DNA of 7,726 bases, taken from Nautiliaceae bacterium. Lineage in GTDB: Bacteria > Campylobacterota > Campylobacteria > Campylobacterales > Nautiliaceae. Of the stretch, positions 6,766-7,726 are shown piece after piece (position 1 is the stretch's first letter; each line of letters starts with the position of its first letter). Under the pieces are notes generated by a model, which worked only from the letters and a program-made list of their open reading frames with translations, searched no databases and had not been told where the DNA came from. The stretch is taken from contig JALTBU010000079.1 in the NCBI GenBank assembly GCA_027008345.1, positions 1 to 7,726 on the forward strand, written 5' to 3'. The position numbers were made by a program, and so were the translations under genes.

Positions 6766-6786
6766 TTTGTCTAAAAAAGGAAATAG

Positions 6787-7726
6787 ATGGTAATTACTCG
6801 TTTTGCGCCAAGTCCGACTGGATATCTTCATATTGGAGGACTTAGAACGGCACTTTTTAACTGGCTTTGGGCAAGAAAAAACAATGGAAAATTTAGACTT
6901 AGAATTGAAGACACTGATAAACAAAGGAACAAAAAAGAAGCTGTTGATGCCATTATAAAAGCATTTGACTGGACGGGGCTTAATTATGATGATGAAATAG
7001 TTTTTCAAAGCGAAAGAAGTGAAGTTTATAAAAAATATATCAATGAACTTTTAGAAAAAGATTTAGCTTATAAATGTTATCTTACAAAAGAAGAGCTTGA
7101 AACTATCAGAGAAGCTAAAATGAAAGGTGAGGAACCTCCTATTGATATCAGAAAATACAGAGATTTTAAAGGCGAACTTGATAAACCCTATGTAATCAGA
7201 TTTAAAACTCCACTTAGCGGTAAAATCTGTTTTGAAGACGGGGTTAAGGGTGAGCAGTGTGTTGAAGCAAAAGAGATAGAAGATTTTGTAATAGCAAGGA
7301 GTGACGGAAGTCCTACTTATAATTTTGTTGTAGTAATTGATGATCATGAAATGGGAATGACTGATATTATAAGAGGAGATGACCATTTAAGAAATACATT
7401 CAAACAGCTTTTAATTTATGAAGCATTTGGTTGGGAAGTGCCGAAATTTTATCATGTGCCTATGATTCATAATGAAAAAGGCGCTAAAATGAGCAAGCGT
7501 GATGGCGCAGTTGATGTAATGGAATATAAAAAAGAAGGTTATCTTCCAGAAGCGCTTCTTAACTTTTTAGTTAGACTTGGATGGTCTCACGGAGATCAAG
7601 AAATATTTAGCGTTGAAGAGATGATAAATCTGTTTGATCCAAAAGATATCAATAAAGCGCCAAGCAGATTTAATAAAGAAAAACTTGATTGGCTAAATAG
7701 CCATTATATTAAAAACTCTCCAAATG
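6787..7726 (+). CDS. gltX: Glutamyl-tRNA synthetase, GltX1-like (3' end cut by window)
   Basis: This class I synthetase charges tRNA with glutamate in the cytoplasm. The frame is open from ATG 6787 to the right edge, giving 313 codons of the usual about 430-470. The HIGH-type ATP motif is FAPSPTGYLHIGG (6-18), FRLRIEDTD follows (38-46), and the KMSKR loop is AKMSKRDGA (233-241). The catalytic Rossmann domain and connective insertion are therefore complete, and only the anticodon-binding C-terminal part is missing. Where E. coli has a CxC zinc pair, this protein reads KCYLT (C97 only), so the zinc site is absent, as I recall for Helicobacter GltX1. Overall wording (YNFVVVIDDHEMGMTDIIRGDDH, LDWLNSHYIKN) fits GltX1, not the tRNA-Gln-specific GltX2 paralogue; this rests on recall. 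ATG is supported by AAGGA five bases upstream and its own promoter. Confidence 0.96.
   Translation, partial: MVITRFAPSPTGYLHIGGLRTALFNWLWARKNNGKFRLRIEDTDKQRNKKEAVDAIIKAFDWTGLNYDDEIVFQSERSEVYKKYINELLEKDLAYKCYLTKEELETIREAKMKGEEPPIDIRKYRDFKGELDKPYVIRFKTPLSGKICFEDGVKGEQCVEAKEIEDFVIARSDGSPTYNFVVVIDDHEMGMTDIIRGDDHLRNTFKQLLIYEAFGWEVPKFYHVPMIHNEKGAKMSKRDGAVDVMEYKKEGYLPEALLNFLVRLGWSHGDQEIFSVEEMINLFDPKDINKAPSRFNKEKLDWLNSHYIKNSPN

Noticed and set aside
7063..7386. 107-codon reading frame antisense to gltX
   Set aside because: It is fully within the gltX coding region; its composition (Phe/Ile/Ser-rich) is that of a mirrored AT-rich gene.
1..7726. Mobile element, CRISPR array, defence or toxin-antitoxin system
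   Set aside because: There is no transposase or integrase, no spaced direct repeats, no tRNA attachment site and no effector-like gene; nearly all coding sequence is explained by recognisable families.

Overview
This 7.7-kb window is AT-rich (about one third G+C, judged by eye), gene-dense chromosomal DNA. It looks like a member of the Campylobacterota (Epsilonproteobacteria), most plausibly a Nautiliales-type lineage (Nautilia/Caminibacter/Lebetimonas). That placement is inference. It rests on a NspC-type spermidine decarboxylase, a compact BioB of the Helicobacter/Campylobacter type, a GltX1-like glutamyl-tRNA synthetase without the usual Cys-rich zinc site, a TopA with four C-terminal Cys4 zinc elements, and promoters with a strong (often extended) -10 and no recognisable -35.

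Layout, left to right: (1) nspC (+), cut by the left edge, runs open from base 2 to 1024. (2) The 130-bp convergent gap holds a short imperfect 8-bp tandem repeat and a hairpin terminator that probably serves both strands. (3) A minus-strand gene (1155-1847) encodes an unusual membrane protein: a small OB-fold/cold-shock-like N-terminus joined to a DUF996-like multi-pass domain. (4) A 99-bp divergent intergenic region carries one promoter for each side. (5) A probable plus-strand operon follows: topA (1947-4124, GTG start), a YfcE/MJ0936-type metallophosphoesterase (4178-4693, TTG start), bioB (4690-5514, TTG start inside the previous stop) and a Kef/CPA2-type cation:proton antiporter core (5504-6640, ATG start overlapping bioB by 11 nt). 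(6) A 146-bp gap contains the extended -10 promoter of gltX. (7) gltX (+) starts at 6787 and runs off the right edge.

Most genes are housekeeping: polyamine synthesis, DNA supercoiling, biotin synthesis and tRNA charging. The four-gene cluster is held together by overlaps and coupling rather than by an obvious shared pathway. I see no mobile element, CRISPR array, tRNA/rRNA gene, toxin-antitoxin pair or defence system. I did not find a clearly new biological system. The most unusual items are the OB-fold/DUF996 fusion, the 8-bp G-rich repeat after nspC, the run of non-ATG starts in the topA cluster, and the antiporter with Glu where relatives usually carry Asp.
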